Origin: Sedimentisphaerales bacterium
Lineage (GTDB): Bacteria > Planctomycetota > Phycisphaerae > Sedimentisphaerales > SG8-4
Direction of reading: 5' to 3'
NCBI GenBank assembly: GCA_016932895.1
Contig: JAFGCA010000609.1
Span: forward strand, 1-7,367
DNA: 7,367 nucleotides
Shown: piece by piece, positions 1-5,359 of the stretch
Layout: each line of letters opens with the position of its first letter
Position numbering within the stretch: the stretch's first letter is position 1
Notes under the pieces: model-generated
Database searches by the model: none
What the model saw: the letters and a program-made list of their open reading frames with translations, nothing else
What the model was told of the DNA's origin: nothing
Made by a program: the position numbers and the translations under genes

Positions 1-338
1 GCGTCGAAGCCGACGAACTGCCGCTCCGGCGGGACATCGATCTTCTCGGCGGCAATGTTCTTGAGATTGGTGAGGCTGTTCTTCAGACGCGGCTCGAACA
101 AATCGGCCATGGCGTAGAGCTTCACGGGCCCGCCCTGGGCGGCAAAGGCATCGGCGACGGCCCCGGTGCCGCGACCCCCGCAGCCGACCAGCGCCAGCTT
201 GATCGTATTGCTCTCGCCCGCATGAAGACGCGGACCGATCCCCGCGAGAACGGAAGCAGCGGCGACGTTTCCGGAAAGTTTCAGGAAGTCCCGGCGTGAT
301 TTCGAGCCGGCCGACGGATTGGTGTGCGATCCACTCAT
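1..338 (-). CDS. Tat-exported Gfo/Idh/MocA-family oxidoreductase, N-terminal part (runs off the left edge)
   Basis: The 112 visible residues begin with a twin-arginine signal. SRRDFLK sits at residues 14-20, followed by a hydrophobic stretch rich in Ala, Val and Leu (about 22-34) and a likely signal-peptidase site after LHA at residue 40. The mature part opens with a Rossmann strand, IKLALVGCGGRGTGA (46-60), whose glycine-rich loop is the NAD(P)-binding turn of Gfo/Idh/MocA dehydrogenases. MADLF (77-81) places an acidic residue at the end of the second strand, where the cofactor ribose is normally held. Members of this family usually act on sugars, inositols or amino sugars, and Tat-exported versions are abundant in Planctomycetota. 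The substrate cannot be told from this fragment. The ATG at 338 is supported by AGGAGG at 344-349, six bases from the start codon (5 nt gap). About two thirds of the protein, including the C-terminal substrate domain, lies outside the window. Confidence 0.93.
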   Translation of the reverse strand, partial: MSGSHTNPSAGSKSRRDFLKLSGNVAAASVLAGIGPRLHAGESNTIKLALVGCGGRGTGAVADAFAAQGGPVKLYAMADLFEPRLKNSLTNLKNIAAEKIDVPPERQFVGFD

Positions 339-343
339 GACAG

Positions 344-349
344 CCTCCT
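344..349 (-). promoter_or_regulatory. Shine-Dalgarno site of the oxidoreductase gene
   Basis: On the minus strand the sequence reads AGGAGG, with 5 bases between it and the ATG at 338. It is the strongest ribosome binding site in the window and fixes the start of the Tat signal peptide. Confidence 0.85.
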
Positions 350-412
350 GTAGCGCTTACCGCATTCGTTTGGTGTCCGACCCGAGCGTCACGCGACGCC
401 GGCCGAAGCGTA

Positions 413-550
413 CTACAGCATAGCACCGATTCGGCCCCATGCAAAGCCCCCCGTGTGCTTTTGCCGATCCTGCACGGAATCCACCTTCGACCAGACCATG
501 TCATTGCCGCGCAGCAGGACGACTGTAATCGGCCGGCTGTTGTCTTGCAT
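413..550 (-). CDS. Possible small protein of 45 residues downstream of the repeat-protein gene
   Basis: An ATG at 550 lies one base after the TGA of the repeat-protein gene (552-554), and the reading frame stays open for 45 codons to a TAG at 413-415. The product begins MQDNSRPITVVLLRGND and ends GRIGAML, with a strand-like hydrophobic stretch (ITVVLL, residues 8-13). By my count about 73% of its codons end in G or C, which is coding-like for this GC-rich DNA. AAGGCG, 7 bases upstream of the ATG and inside the end of the preceding gene, could act as a weak ribosome site, so translational coupling is possible. I recognise no family. It may equally be a chance ORF, because the intergenic promoter candidate at 417-445 overlaps its end. 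It does not look like a lost C-terminus of the upstream protein, whose last repeat is already complete. Confidence 0.3.
   Translation of the reverse strand: MQDNSRPITVVLLRGNDMVWSKVDSVQDRQKHTGGFAWGRIGAML
417..445 (-). promoter_or_regulatory. Candidate sigma70-type promoter for the oxidoreductase gene, with an inverted repeat over the -10
   Basis: On the minus strand TTTGCA (440-445) and TATGCT (417-422) are separated by 17 bases, each matching four of six consensus positions. The predicted start near 410 gives a leader of about 70 bases to the ATG at 338. A 7-bp inverted repeat, GGCCGAA (401-407) and TTCGGCC (430-436), brackets the -10 element and could be an operator. The promoter would lie over the end of the possible small ORF at 413-550. 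It is a pattern match only. Confidence 0.35.
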
Positions 551-551
551 G

Positions 552-2336
552 TCAATTCGCCTTGCTCGTGACCGGTATTGGCGTGAGCTTGATTATGCCT
601 GTCTCGAGCGGCTGCGTCGTGTCGGCGGGCGTCTGCAACTCCTTTTTCCGAGTGTCATAGTTTGGGGCGCGAACGGACAGCTCGCAGGTCCGCTCCGGCA
701 GTACCGGAAAGATGGAAAACCGGCCCAAGCGGTCGGTGAAGATGAGCTTGTTGGGCCTGAGAGACATGCCCCACGTTTGTCCCTTGAGCCACGAACTGAC
801 GAGGGCGTGCTCGAGGGGTTTTCCCTCGGAGCCGACGACGGTTCCTGTGATGCGAACGGCCGGCCGCAGGACGAGTCGAATAGCGCCCGTTGCTTCCTTC
901 AGCTTCACTGAGCCGGCCCTGTTGCCCTTCACGTCCAGCGCAATTAGTTCGAACTGCCTGCCTCTGGGCTCGCTATCGTCATCGAGCCACTTATCCCAAA
1001 CCATCGCGAACCGTCCGCGCTGGTCGGTATATGCGGCACTCGTCGGACTCGGCATGAGAACCACTCGAACGTCACAAACAGGCCGCCCGTCGGCGTCGAC
1101 GACGATCCCCTCAACGCGAGGGGCTTTCTTGAGCGTCACTTCGCGATACACGGTCTGGCCCGCCTCGATGTCGAAGAAGACAAACGGATCATGCGTATGA
1201 AACCCGCTCTTGCCAACCTCAACGAGCTTGTAGGCCCCGGGCGGCAATCGTATTCGGCACAGACCTGCAGCGTCCGTCCGCCCCTGCGCCAGTCGGTTGC
1301 CTTCGCGCGTAAAGACGGTCAGCCCCGCGCCCTCGACCGACGTGCCGGCGGGGTCCACGACCTCTGCTTCGAAGATGCCGCCTCGCGTCAGTTCCAGCTT
1401 GACGCCCTCCGTGGTTTCTCCCGCTTTCGCCCGGATGGGGATCGGCCATCCCACCCAGCCGGCGTCGGGCGCGTGCGAAGTTGCCACGCCCACCCAGAGA
1501 TTGCCTGCGGGGATACCGCGAAAGGAGAAGGCTCCCGCGCGATCGGAGATAGTAGACTCAAAACCGTAGGCCGCACCTGTCTCGGTCCGCCCGACGTTGA
1601 CCGCAATCCCCTCAAGGGGCTCCGAATCCGCCGCGCGTACGATTGTGCCCTGAATCTGCGCTTCCGGCTTCAGTGTGAACTGGATGTCCGATGTCCCCGG
1701 TCCGTAGACCGCATATGGGTAATCGAGCAAGTCTTGACTGCGGACCGTGCCGTAGCCTGTCGCCTCGATCAGGAAATCCGTCCGCCAGTCGGCAGACAGC
1801 GTCGTGAATCGGAATCGTCCGCGGGCATTTGTTTGCGTTGTAAAGAGCGTCTGGGTCAATGCCTGTGGTATTTCATACGAGCGCAGATGATCGCATCGCA
1901 GCGCTTGCAGCGACACTTTGGCGCCGGCTACCGGCTGACCCCGTTCGTCGATCACGAGGCCGGCAAGTTCCGCTGGTCGAGCCAGACGGATATCGGCCCT
2001 CAGGTCGGCCAGCAGGGACCATCTGCGGCAATTCCAGGCCAGCCCGGCTTTTTGCGCGGCGATCAGTCCGTACCGGTATTCCGCCTCCACCTCGATGGCA
2101 AAGGCATACTTGCCGTTCGCGCTTGTTGTCAGTTGTTTGTGTGCGCGGATTCCGTCTCGGTCGAAACCTCTCGTGTGATCCACGACATACAGAGAAACTT
2201 GCGCCCCATTGAGCGTCTCTCCGTCGGGTCCCAGTACGATTCCTTCAGCCGTGTAGCGTGTCGCACCGCTGGCCAGGCCCAAGGTCGCGATAGCCAAGAC
2301 ACATAATGTTCCCGCCATCCTCATGCATCCGCTCAT
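552..2336 (-). CDS. Secreted protein with about six carboxypeptidase-regulatory-like beta-sandwich repeats
   Basis: The 594-residue product starts with a Sec-type signal: a short basic head (MSGCMRM), a hydrophobic core at about residues 8-20, and a likely cut near LASGA (21-25). The rest consists of roughly six repeats of about 90 residues, each opening with a strand of the type 'G-x-V-x-D-x-x-G-x-P-(L/V)-x-G-A-x-V': about 28-118, 122-222, 226-316, 319-402, 406-490 and 494-585. Inside most repeats a 'T-D-x-x-G-x-F' turn follows (for example TDQRGRF 437-443, TDRLGRF 534-540, TNARGRF 169-175). This is the carboxypeptidase regulatory-like (transthyretin-like) fold, common in large exported proteins of Planctomycetota. 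No catalytic domain is visible, so a structural, adhesive or substrate-presenting role outside the cytoplasm is the best guess. The frame is open upstream to 2531, but the start at 2336 is preferred because AAAGGGAG lies 8 bases before it and the signal peptide then begins at the N-terminus. The in-frame ATG at 2324 is the alternative. Confidence 0.88.
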   Translation of the reverse strand: MSGCMRMAGTLCVLAIATLGLASGATRYTAEGIVLGPDGETLNGAQVSLYVVDHTRGFDRDGIRAHKQLTTSANGKYAFAIEVEAEYRYGLIAAQKAGLAWNCRRWSLLADLRADIRLARPAELAGLVIDERGQPVAGAKVSLQALRCDHLRSYEIPQALTQTLFTTQTNARGRFRFTTLSADWRTDFLIEATGYGTVRSQDLLDYPYAVYGPGTSDIQFTLKPEAQIQGTIVRAADSEPLEGIAVNVGRTETGAAYGFESTISDRAGAFSFRGIPAGNLWVGVATSHAPDAGWVGWPIPIRAKAGETTEGVKLELTRGGIFEAEVVDPAGTSVEGAGLTVFTREGNRLAQGRTDAAGLCRIRLPPGAYKLVEVGKSGFHTHDPFVFFDIEAGQTVYREVTLKKAPRVEGIVVDADGRPVCDVRVVLMPSPTSAAYTDQRGRFAMVWDKWLDDDSEPRGRQFELIALDVKGNRAGSVKLKEATGAIRLVLRPAVRITGTVVGSEGKPLEHALVSSWLKGQTWGMSLRPNKLIFTDRLGRFSIFPVLPERTCELSVRAPNYDTRKKELQTPADTTQPLETGIIKLTPIPVTSKAN

Positions 2337-2344
2337 CTCGCACA

Positions 2345-2352
2345 CTCCCTTT
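2345..2352 (-). promoter_or_regulatory. Ribosome binding site deciding the start of the repeat protein
   Basis: On the minus strand AAAGGGAG is followed by an 8-base gap and the ATG at 2336. The in-frame ATG at 2324 and the upstream open frame to 2531 have no comparable site, so this element argues for a 594-residue product. Confidence 0.6.
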
Positions 2353-2396
2353 GTAAGATCCGGGTTTCTGCTTGTCGGCCCAAGATGTTGGTCCTG

Positions 2397-2414
2397 CATG
2401 TAACATGTCTCATG
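2397..2414. repeat. Three CATG words in 7-bp phase over the predicted transcription start
   Basis: CATG occurs at 2397, 2404 and 2411, each exactly 7 bases apart. The first two form the perfect inverted repeat CATGT-A-ACATG (2397-2407). The block touches the -10 element and covers the predicted start of the repeat-protein transcript, where a repressor site would be effective. It is short and could be chance. Confidence 0.25.
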
Positions 2415-2441
2415 ATACGGCCTCGTTACATCGAGTTTCAA
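2412..2441 (-). promoter_or_regulatory. Sigma70-type promoter of the repeat-protein gene
   Basis: On the minus strand TTGAAA (2436-2441) and TATCAT (2412-2417) are separated by 18 bases. Each matches five of six consensus positions. The predicted start near 2405 gives a leader of about 70 bases ending in the ribosome site at 2345-2352. It lies in the divergent gap shared with the helicase gene. No equally good promoter was found for the helicase in the other direction. Confidence 0.55.
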
Positions 2442-2582
2442 GGGTTTCAGGCGTCCCCCCGGCCATTCTTCAAGGCCCAGGGCAAGCAGATCGGCCCGGG
2501 ACGGAACCCAGGGCCGGGATGACGTCTGCATATTGTGGCCGGGGATGCTTTTTACTCGCTTTTGGAGTGCGTTTGGTGTTCA

Positions 2583-3974
2583 ATGAGGGCTATGACGGAA
2601 CGATTGGATAAGAATCGGCCGGATTTGGACGGTCGAAAGAAGAAAACGGACGAGAAGAAACAACCGGGTGGCGATGATTCGCAGGGTTCGGCGGCGGGTC
2701 GCAGCGGCCGCAGAAGACGCTCGCGGCGCCCCCGCAAAAAGGGGAGCGGCGGACCCAAATGGAGCCTCGAGCAATTCCAGGTGCCTGAGAAGGCGGGCGA
2801 GATGCGGTTTCACGACCTGGATCTTCCCGAGAAGATCATGCACGCTATCGCGGACCTGGGTTTTCAGTATTGCACGCCGATCCAGGCCAAGACCTTGGTG
2901 CACGCCAGCGCCGGTCAGAACATCTCGGGCCGGGCGCAGACGGGGACGGGCAAAACCGCAGCCTTTCTCATCGCGATCCTGAGCCGCTTCCTGGAGGAAC
3001 CGGCCGGCCCGGACTGGCCCAAGGGGACTCCGCGCGCCCTGGTGCTGGCGCCGACGCGCGAGCTGGTGATCCAGATCGTCAAGGACGCCGAGGATCTGGG
3101 CAAGTACTGCCACGTCAACAGCATCGCCGTCTACGGCGGGCTGGAGGTCAAGAAGCAGAAGAACCGGATCGACAAGCGTCCGGTCGATCTGATCGTGGCC
3201 ACGCCGGGGCGGCTGCTGGATTTCATCCGGCGGGAGGTCATCGACCTCAAGCACGTCGAGGACCTGGTCATCGACGAGGCCGACCGCATGCTGGATATGG
3301 GGTTCATTCCCGACGTCAAGCGGATCATCCGCCGGACCCCGCCCAAGAAGAAGCGGCGCACCATGCTCTTTAGCGCCACGCTGACCGAGGATGTCCTGCG
3401 TTTGGCGGCGCAGTGGATGCCCGATCCGATCATTTGCGAGGTCGAGCCCGAGCAGGTGGCCGTCGAGACGGTCGAGCAGATCGTCTACATCGTCACTTCA
3501 CGCCACAAATTCAGGCTGCTCTACAACATTCTGAAGAAGCGTCAGGATGACCGCACGTTGATCTTCTGCAACCGGCGCGATCATGCGAATTCGCTGGCCT
3601 CGAAGCTGGCGAAACACGGTGTGGCGTGCGAGCTTCTCTCCGGCGCGGTGCGTCAGAAGAAGCGGCTCAAGATTCTCGACGACTTTCGCAAGGGTACGGT
3701 CAAGGTGGTCGTGGCTACCGACGTGGCCGGTCGAGGGCTGCACGTCAAGGACATCGGCCTGGTAGTCAACTACGAGTTTCCGTACGAGCCGGAGGATTAC
3801 GTGCATCGCATCGGCCGCACCGGCCGGGCCGGGGTCGCCGGCACCGCCGTCTCCTTTGCCTGCGAAGATGAGTCCTTCATCATTCCCGCCATCGAGGACT
3901 ACATCGGCAACCCACTCTCGTGTACGATGCCCGACGAAGAGCTGTTGGCTCCGGTTCCGTCACGACGCCGGTAG
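2583..3974 (+). CDS. RhlB-like DEAD-box ATP-dependent RNA helicase
   Basis: This is a 463-residue SF2 RNA helicase with all hallmark motifs: Q motif GFQYCTPIQ (93-101), motif I AQTGTGKT (118-125), Ia PTREL (157-161), GG (185-186), Ib TPGR (207-210), II DEAD (231-234), III SAT (264-266), IV LIFCN (326-330), V VATDVAGRGLHV (377-388) and VI HRIGRTGRAG (408-417). It uses ATP to unwind or remodel RNA in the cytoplasm. Several stretches recall E. coli RhlB from memory: CTPIQ, DEADRM-x-D-x-GFI, EVEPEQ, SGAVRQKKRLKILDDF, and an ACE-x-x-(residues)-PAIE-x-YIG ending. RhlB works with RNase E in mRNA decay, but no partner is encoded here except the neighbouring rho. Residues 17-59 are a low-complexity, strongly basic tail (RRRRSRRPRKK at 43-53), while the C-terminus stops soon after the second RecA domain. 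The start is uncertain: ATG 2583 is chosen, ATG 2592 and GTG 2535 are possible, and none has a good ribosome site. Its stop is 13 bp from the convergent rho stop. Confidence 0.95.
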   Translation: MRAMTERLDKNRPDLDGRKKKTDEKKQPGGDDSQGSAAGRSGRRRRSRRPRKKGSGGPKWSLEQFQVPEKAGEMRFHDLDLPEKIMHAIADLGFQYCTPIQAKTLVHASAGQNISGRAQTGTGKTAAFLIAILSRFLEEPAGPDWPKGTPRALVLAPTRELVIQIVKDAEDLGKYCHVNSIAVYGGLEVKKQKNRIDKRPVDLIVATPGRLLDFIRREVIDLKHVEDLVIDEADRMLDMGFIPDVKRIIRRTPPKKKRRTMLFSATLTEDVLRLAAQWMPDPIICEVEPEQVAVETVEQIVYIVTSRHKFRLLYNILKKRQDDRTLIFCNRRDHANSLASKLAKHGVACELLSGAVRQKKRLKILDDFRKGTVKVVVATDVAGRGLHVKDIGLVVNYEFPYEPEDYVHRIGRTGRAGVAGTAVSFACEDESFIIPAIEDYIGNPLSCTMPDEELLAPVPSRRR

Positions 3975-3987
3975 GTTGGCGAAACGA

Positions 3988-5106
3988 TCAGCCGCCGCGG
4001 GACATGGCGTCGAGAAACTCGGCGTTGGTGGGGTATTTCTTGAGCAGTTTGAACAGGGACTCGGTGGCGCCGCGCGTGTTGTAATTGGCAAGGACCCGCC
4101 TCAAGGTGGTCAGGCCGCGGGCGTCGCTGTCGCTGTAGAGCTTGGCTTCCTTACGCGTGCCGCTGGCGGGAATGTCGATGGCGGGAAAGATGCGGGCTTC
4201 GGCCAGGGAGCGGTCGAGCACGAGTTCGCTGTTGCCGGTGCCCTTGAACTCCTCGAAGATCAACTGATCCATGCGCGAGCCGGTGTCGATCAGGCAGGTG
4301 GCGATGATGGTGACCGAGCCGCCGTTCTCGATGTTGCGGGCCAGGCCGAAGAGGCGGCGGGGAACTTCGAGTATGCCGGCCTCCAGTCCGCCGCTCATGG
4401 TATGGCCGCGCGGCGCGCCGCGCCGTCGGGTCTTGTTGTTGAACGCGCGCCCGAGCCGGGTCAGGCTGTCGATCATCAGCACGATCTCCCGCCCGCACTC
4501 CAGCTCGGTCTGCACGTGGGCCAGGACCAGCTCGGCCAGCTCCACGTGTTCGTCGGCGCTGTGGTCGCTCGTGCTGGCTACTACCTCGGCGCCCTCCGTG
4601 GCCCGGCTAAAATGCGTGACCTCTTCGGGCCGCTCGTCCAGCAGGAGCACGATGATGCGGCTCTTGGGCGAGCAGTGGCGGATGGCCTGGACGGTCTGTT
4701 CGAGCAGGATGGTTTTCCCTGCCTTCGGAGGCGAGACGATCAACTGGCGCGTGCCCTTGCCGATGGGGGCGATCAGATCCACGATGCGCATGCTCTCTTG
4801 CCCCGAGGCGCCGAGATCGAAGCGTTCATGCGGATCGACGGCGACGAGGTCGGTGAATCGTTGTCGCCGGCGGAAGGCTTCGGGCTTCAGGCCGCCCACC
4901 GATTCGATGGACGCGAGTCTGGGTTTGCCGTTCTTCTTTTCGGTTTTTCCGGTGACGGCGACCCCCTCGACCAGGGCCAGGCGGTTTACGAGATTCGGGT
5001 GGACCATGGTTTCGACCGGCCCGCGGCGGTAAGACCGCTCGGCGGTGCGGAGGGCATACTGCCCTTTGTTAATGCGTTTTAGTACCCCTGTCGTCATACC
5101 GGCCAT
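3988..5106 (-). CDS. rho: Transcription termination factor Rho, short form with an altered primary RNA-binding site
   Basis: The 372-residue product is a hexameric RNA-dependent ATPase of the Rho family, which ends transcription by translocating along RNA. The ATPase core is complete: Walker A PPKAGKT (126-132), the catalytic glutamate region DERPEEVT (157-164), Walker B IVLMIDSLTR (208-217), the R-loop EEFKGTGNSEL (285-295) and the arginine finger in SGTRKE (315-320). E. coli Rho has 419 residues. Here the N-terminal helical domain is absent and the protein starts directly in the OB/cold-shock-like domain (GVLKRINKG, about residue 7 on). In an ungapped alignment with E. coli, F62, F64 and Y80 become Q16, A18 and M34, and GERY (107-110) becomes GKPR (60-63). 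The Q-loop region (224-238) is about four residues longer and rich in Arg. ATG 5106 is preferred: a G-rich GGGGGA lies 5 bases upstream, and the promoter at 5163-5190 gives a leader of about 50 bases. TTG 5139 is possible. An in-frame TAA at 5164-5166 excludes a longer N-terminus. Confidence 0.96.
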   Translation of the reverse strand: MAGMTTGVLKRINKGQYALRTAERSYRRGPVETMVHPNLVNRLALVEGVAVTGKTEKKNGKPRLASIESVGGLKPEAFRRRQRFTDLVAVDPHERFDLGASGQESMRIVDLIAPIGKGTRQLIVSPPKAGKTILLEQTVQAIRHCSPKSRIIVLLLDERPEEVTHFSRATEGAEVVASTSDHSADEHVELAELVLAHVQTELECGREIVLMIDSLTRLGRAFNNKTRRRGAPRGHTMSGGLEAGILEVPRRLFGLARNIENGGSVTIIATCLIDTGSRMDQLIFEEFKGTGNSELVLDRSLAEARIFPAIDIPASGTRKEAKLYSDSDARGLTTLRRVLANYNTRGATESLFKLLKKYPTNAEFLDAMSRGG

Positions 5107-5162
5107 CGGGATCCCCCAAGGGAAGGCTCTGAGAAACAAATGATGCTTGCGAAACCGCAGCC

Positions 5163-5190
5163 ATTATAGCATGCCTCTGTGGTTTGGCAA
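5163..5190 (-). promoter_or_regulatory. Consensus sigma70-type promoter of rho
   Basis: On the minus strand TTGCCA (5185-5190) lies 16 bases before a perfect TATAAT (5163-5168). This is the best promoter in the window. The predicted start near 5156 gives a leader of about 50 bases to ATG 5106. rho is therefore probably transcribed on its own and not by read-through from the HD-GYP gene upstream. Confidence 0.7.
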
Positions 5191-5322
5191 CGTGAAATTC
5201 CAGCGCCTGCGCCGGGAGATTTTCGGGCGCTGCCCATTTGGGCTGCACAGGGCCGTATAAGCCTGCCCCTGCGGGAATCCGCACGGCTCCTCTATGCCAG
5301 GATATTCGCACCGATACGCACG

Positions 5323-5355
5323 GCCGGGGGGAAACGGGGTGCCCGTTCGACCGGC
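5323..5355 (-). terminator. Terminator-like nested hairpin after the HD-GYP gene
   Basis: Four bases after the TGA of the HD-GYP gene, an outer 5-bp stem (GCCGG 5323-5327 with CCGGC 5351-5355) encloses an inner 6-bp stem (AACGGG 5333-5338 with CCCGTT 5342-5347) and a 3-base loop. On the transcribed strand no U-tract follows, so it is not a textbook intrinsic terminator. It may instead protect the 3' end of the mRNA. The position right after the stop and before the rho promoter supports a transcript boundary. Confidence 0.35.
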
Positions 5356-5359
5356 TCAA

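Noticed and set aside
1191..2306. Plus-strand open frame of 371 codons antisense to the repeat-protein gene
   Set aside because: The minus strand has a signal peptide, clear domain repeats, a ribosome site and a promoter. The antisense frame is Arg/Cys-rich and shows no domain.
2482..2519. CGGCCC/GGGCCG hairpin upstream of the helicase as a regulatory leader
   Set aside because: A 6-bp GC stem with a 13-base loop is expected in DNA of this composition, and no promoter upstream of it was found.
2337..2531. 65-codon N-terminal extension of the repeat protein
   Set aside because: It would bury the signal peptide, includes the promoter and ribosome site, and reads as random text. Translation from 2336 is more likely.
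3856..5082. Long plus-strand open frame of 408 codons antisense to rho
   Set aside because: It mirrors the codon structure of rho, starts inside the helicase gene, has low-complexity Ala/Gly/Asp-rich text with no recognisable motif, and rho on the other strand is beyond doubt.
5229..5246. GCCCATTTGGGC hairpin as a terminator or regulator between the HD-GYP gene and rho
   Set aside because: The stem is only 4-5 bp with no T-tract on either strand. The nested hairpin next to the HD-GYP stop is a better candidate.
5069..5359. Minus-strand frame of 96 codons between the HD-GYP gene and rho
   Set aside because: It starts with TTG without a ribosome site, runs through the consensus rho promoter and overlaps the rho start. 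The product has no recognisable feature.
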